From Streptomyces sp. NBC_01233 (lineage in GTDB: Bacteria > Actinomycetota > Actinomycetes > Streptomycetales > Streptomycetaceae), in assembly GCF_035989305.1 (NCBI RefSeq), contig NZ_CP108514.1:1975501-2039500 (forward strand): a stretch of DNA of 64,000 nucleotides, in the 5' to 3' direction. The notes under the pieces were generated by a model. The model had not been told where the DNA came from. It did not search any database and worked only from the letters and a program-made list of their open reading frames with translations. Below, in pieces: positions 62,341 through 64,000 of this stretch. The position numbers and the translations under genes are program-made. Position 1 is the first letter of the stretch. The number at the start of each line of letters is the position of its first letter.

Positions 62341-63791
62341 GATCCACGCAACACCCTGGAGTTCAGGGAGTTGCGGGGATCGTGGATTTCGAGGTGCTGA
62401 AGGCGAGGTTCTTCGAGGCGCTGGACAGGGAGAACGGCAGCATCACTGCTGCGGCTCGTGCAGTCGGAGTGAACCGCAACACGGCGTTCGGGTGGGCACG
62501 CCGGGCCGGAGTCCGTGGTCGCGGCAAGCCTCGCAGGCCCGGCCACCCCGGTCGGGCGGAGTACGAGCGGCTGCGTGCTGCGGGAGTCCGGCGCCGTGAT
62601 GCCGCCGCGCAGGCCGGCGTCCATGAGCGCACCGCTGAGGACTGGGACCGCGGTATCCGGCAGATCGGCCACTCGCGCCTGCATCCTGACGGGCGCCGCA
62701 TCGACTACAAGACCGGTGTGACCACCATCGCCGCCACCTCTTCAAGGTCGTCCCTCGCAACGGTCGAGGCCGAACTGCACCCCAGGTTTCTCACGGTGAC
62801 CGAGCGAGAGCTGATCGCTGATCTGCACCGTGAAGGCCGGTCGCTGCGCGCGATCGGACGGGCACTGGGCCGACCGGCGTCCACGATCAAGCGCGAGATC
62901 GACGCCCGGTCGGTCGATGGCGTCTACCGGCCGCACCGGGCCCAGCGGGCATGGGCGAGGAGCCGGTCGCGCCCCAAGGACTCCAAGCTCGCCCAGGACG
63001 GCCCGCTCCGCCGGTTCGTCGCGGAAAAGCTGCAGGAACAGTGGTCACCCGAGCAGATCTGCCACGCTCTGGTCATCGAGTTCCCCGACGACGAGAGCAT
63101 GCGCGTGAGCCCGGAAACGATCTACCAGGCGGTCTACGTCCAGGCCCGTGGCGGACTGCGCCGCGAAGTCGCGGCCGCGCTGCGCACCGGGCGCACTCGC
63201 CGCAAGCCGCACCGCAGCCCGGACCAGCGCACGCGCCGGTTCGTCGACGAGATGGTGATGATCTCCGAGCGTCCTGCCGAGGTCGAGGACCGGGCAGTGC
63301 CCGGTCACTGGGAGGGCGATCTGATCGTCGGCCCCCGCAGCGAGAGCGCGATCGTCACCCTGGTCGAGCGCTCCACCCGCTACGTCATGCTGGGGCATCT
63401 GCCCGGCGGGCATACGGCCGAGGAGGTCCGCGACGTGCTGGTGCCCTTGATCCAGACCCTGCCCGGGCACCTGCGCGGCTCGCTGACCTGGGACCAGGGC
63501 TGCGAGATGGCCGCGCACAAGCAGTTCACCGTGGCCACAGGCGTGCCGGTCTACTTCTGCGACCCGCACTCACCCTGGCAGCGCGGATCGAACGAGAACA
63601 CCAACGGCCTGCTACGGCAGTACTTCCCCAAGAGCACCGACCTGTCCGTGCACAGCCCCGAAGACCTCGAACACGTCGCCCAGCAACTCAACGGCCGGCC
63701 CCGCAAAACGCTCGGCTGGAAAACCCCAGCCGAGCACCTGCGTGATCTACTGACGAGCACGTAGACCGTCAGGTGTTGCGAGGACCCCAAG
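62341..63791 (+). mobile_element. IS30-family insertion sequence
   Basis: Terminal inverted repeats: left GATCCACGCAACACC (62341-62355) and right, read inverted, GGTCCTCGCAACACC (complement of 63772-63786), 13 of 15 identical. AAT lies just outside the left end (62338-62340) and again at 63792-63794, which could be a 3-bp target duplication; the exact right end is uncertain by about 5 bp. One transposase gene fills the element, reading toward prcA. The ends and gene are intact, so it may be active. Confidence 0.88.
62382..63764 (+). CDS. IS30-family transposase
   Basis: A 460-residue transposase. N-terminal HTH regions (TAAARAVGVNRNTAFGWARR and RSLRAIGRALGRPASTIKRE) bind the ends. The DDE catalytic domain shows HWEGDLIVGPRSESAIVTLV (first Asp), SLTWDQGCEMAAHKQF (second Asp) and SPWQRGSNENTNGLLRQYFP (Glu in NENTNGLLR), the exact IS30 signatures. 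No stop or frameshift is present. GTG 62382 starts 27 bp inside the left repeat. Codon use matches the host, so recent acquisition from another high-GC genome is possible. Confidence 0.97.
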   Translation: MDFEVLKARFFEALDRENGSITAAARAVGVNRNTAFGWARRAGVRGRGKPRRPGHPGRAEYERLRAAGVRRRDAAAQAGVHERTAEDWDRGIRQIGHSRLHPDGRRIDYKTGVTTIAATSSRSSLATVEAELHPRFLTVTERELIADLHREGRSLRAIGRALGRPASTIKREIDARSVDGVYRPHRAQRAWARSRSRPKDSKLAQDGPLRRFVAEKLQEQWSPEQICHALVIEFPDDESMRVSPETIYQAVYVQARGGLRREVAAALRTGRTRRKPHRSPDQRTRRFVDEMVMISERPAEVEDRAVPGHWEGDLIVGPRSESAIVTLVERSTRYVMLGHLPGGHTAEEVRDVLVPLIQTLPGHLRGSLTWDQGCEMAAHKQFTVATGVPVYFCDPHSPWQRGSNENTNGLLRQYFPKSTDLSVHSPEDLEHVAQQLNGRPRKTLGWKTPAEHLRDLLTST

Positions 63792-63832
63792 AATCCGCCA
63801 AACGGTGAACCGGGGCCCCTCGCACGACCGGA

Positions 63833-64000
63833 CTACTCGGCCTCGTCCTCCGGCGCCTCGTCGTTCGACACGGCATCCGCCTGCACGGCCGCCGTCACGT
63901 CCGCCTCCAGCAACCGCGACAGCTGCCGGCCCCGGATCCGCTTGAACTTGCGCTGCTGCGCCCGCGTACGGTCCAGCACCGCCACCTCCAGCCGCTCGGC
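63833..64000 (-). CDS. prcA: proteasome alpha subunit, C-terminus only
   Basis: The last 55 codons before TAG at 63833-63835 read AERLEVAVLDRTRAQQRKFK RIRGRQLSRLLEADVTAAV and an acidic tail (SNDEAPEDEAE), which matches the C-terminus of actinobacterial proteasome alpha subunits. The rest lies beyond 64000. PafA, PafB and PafC in the same window agree with a Pup-proteasome locus. Its 3' terminator palindrome is split by the IS30 element. Confidence 0.88.
   Translation of the reverse strand, partial: AERLEVAVLDRTRAQQRKFKRIRGRQLSRLLEADVTAAVQADAVSNDEAPEDEAE

Larger units (their letters stand above)
62311..63816. terminator. long terminator palindrome split by IS element
   Basis: Left part GCCCCGGCCCACCGAAAGGC GGGTTCT (62311-62337); right part AGAATCCGCCAAACGGTGAA CCGGGGC (63790-63816). 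Without the insert the halves pair as GCCCCGG/CCGGGGC, ACCG/CGGT, GGCGG/CCGCC and TTCT/AGAA, with symmetric internal loops, giving a ~27-bp imperfect stem between the convergent LacI-type gene and prcA. The insert sits in the loop. Confidence 0.8.

Overview
The window is a stretch of a Streptomyces-type (high-GC actinobacterial) chromosome core. The evidence is third-position G/C throughout, frequent GTG starts, actinobacterial genes (DUF1918, NsdA-like regulator, PafA/PafB/PafC, proteasome alpha subunit) and a gene order that, from memory, follows the S. coelicolor arg–pheST–infC–glnA4–tat–paf–prc region. No tRNA, rRNA, CRISPR array or specialised-metabolite cluster was recognised.

Layout. 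1-2.4 kb: end of a HEAT-repeat gene, an FMN-type oxidase fold protein, an L,D-transpeptidase and a frameshifted small membrane protein. 2.5-7.4 kb: the arginine operon argC-argJ-argB-argD-argR (minus strand) with a candidate ARG box. 7.5-13.9 kb: acetyltransferase, a degenerate phosphatase-fold protein, a MocR regulator divergent from an EamA exporter, a DUF1918 protein, a Tat-exported glycosidase and a 3-hydroxyacyl-CoA dehydrogenase. 14-17.4 kb: NUDIX hydrolase, NsdA-like regulator and a SpoIIE-type phosphatase carrying an in-frame repeat. 17.6-25.6 kb: translation block pheT-pheS, orphan histidine kinase, SpoU methyltransferase, rplT-rpmI-infC with a long attenuator-like leader and an ATC start. 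25.6-31.5 kb: DUF1844, SseB, a mycosin-like protease with its membrane partner, a D-threonine aldolase-like enzyme and a secreted HAD phosphatase.

31.6-38.5 kb is a coherent catabolic locus: SDR, aldehyde dehydrogenase and a glutamine-synthetase-like ligase (GlnA4 type) on the minus strand, facing a FadR-type regulator, an ethanolamine/amino-acid permease and a class I gamma-glutamyl hydrolase on the plus strand. The logic is import, gamma-glutamylation, oxidation and deglutamylation of ethanolamine or another small amine. A GlnR-like box and a 9-mer shared by the regulator and permease promoters suggest nitrogen and pathway control. 38.6-49.3 kb holds regulators, transporters, an iron-boxed siderophore-interacting protein, a doubly frameshifted serine hydrolase, a pseudouridine synthase and an ECF-type sigma factor with its membrane partner. 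49.4-59.7 kb is the Ski2-like helicase, a gutted diacylglycerol kinase, tatC-tatA, pafC-pafB, two FKBP genes and pafA. The window ends with an MFS/LacI divergent pair, an IS30-family element and the 3' end of prcA.

The most unusual structures are an IS30-family element in the loop of a long terminator palindrome, a dispersed repeat read in frame inside a phosphatase, a diacylglycerol kinase whose catalytic middle is replaced by a small hairpin, infC starting at ATC behind a terminator-bearing leader, two divergent genes whose start codons overlap within CATG, a 14-bp tandem repeat running across two convergent gene ends, and a TTGCCC hexamer array just upstream of a ribosome binding site. Four single-base frame breaks in three genes could be true decay or homopolymer sequencing error.
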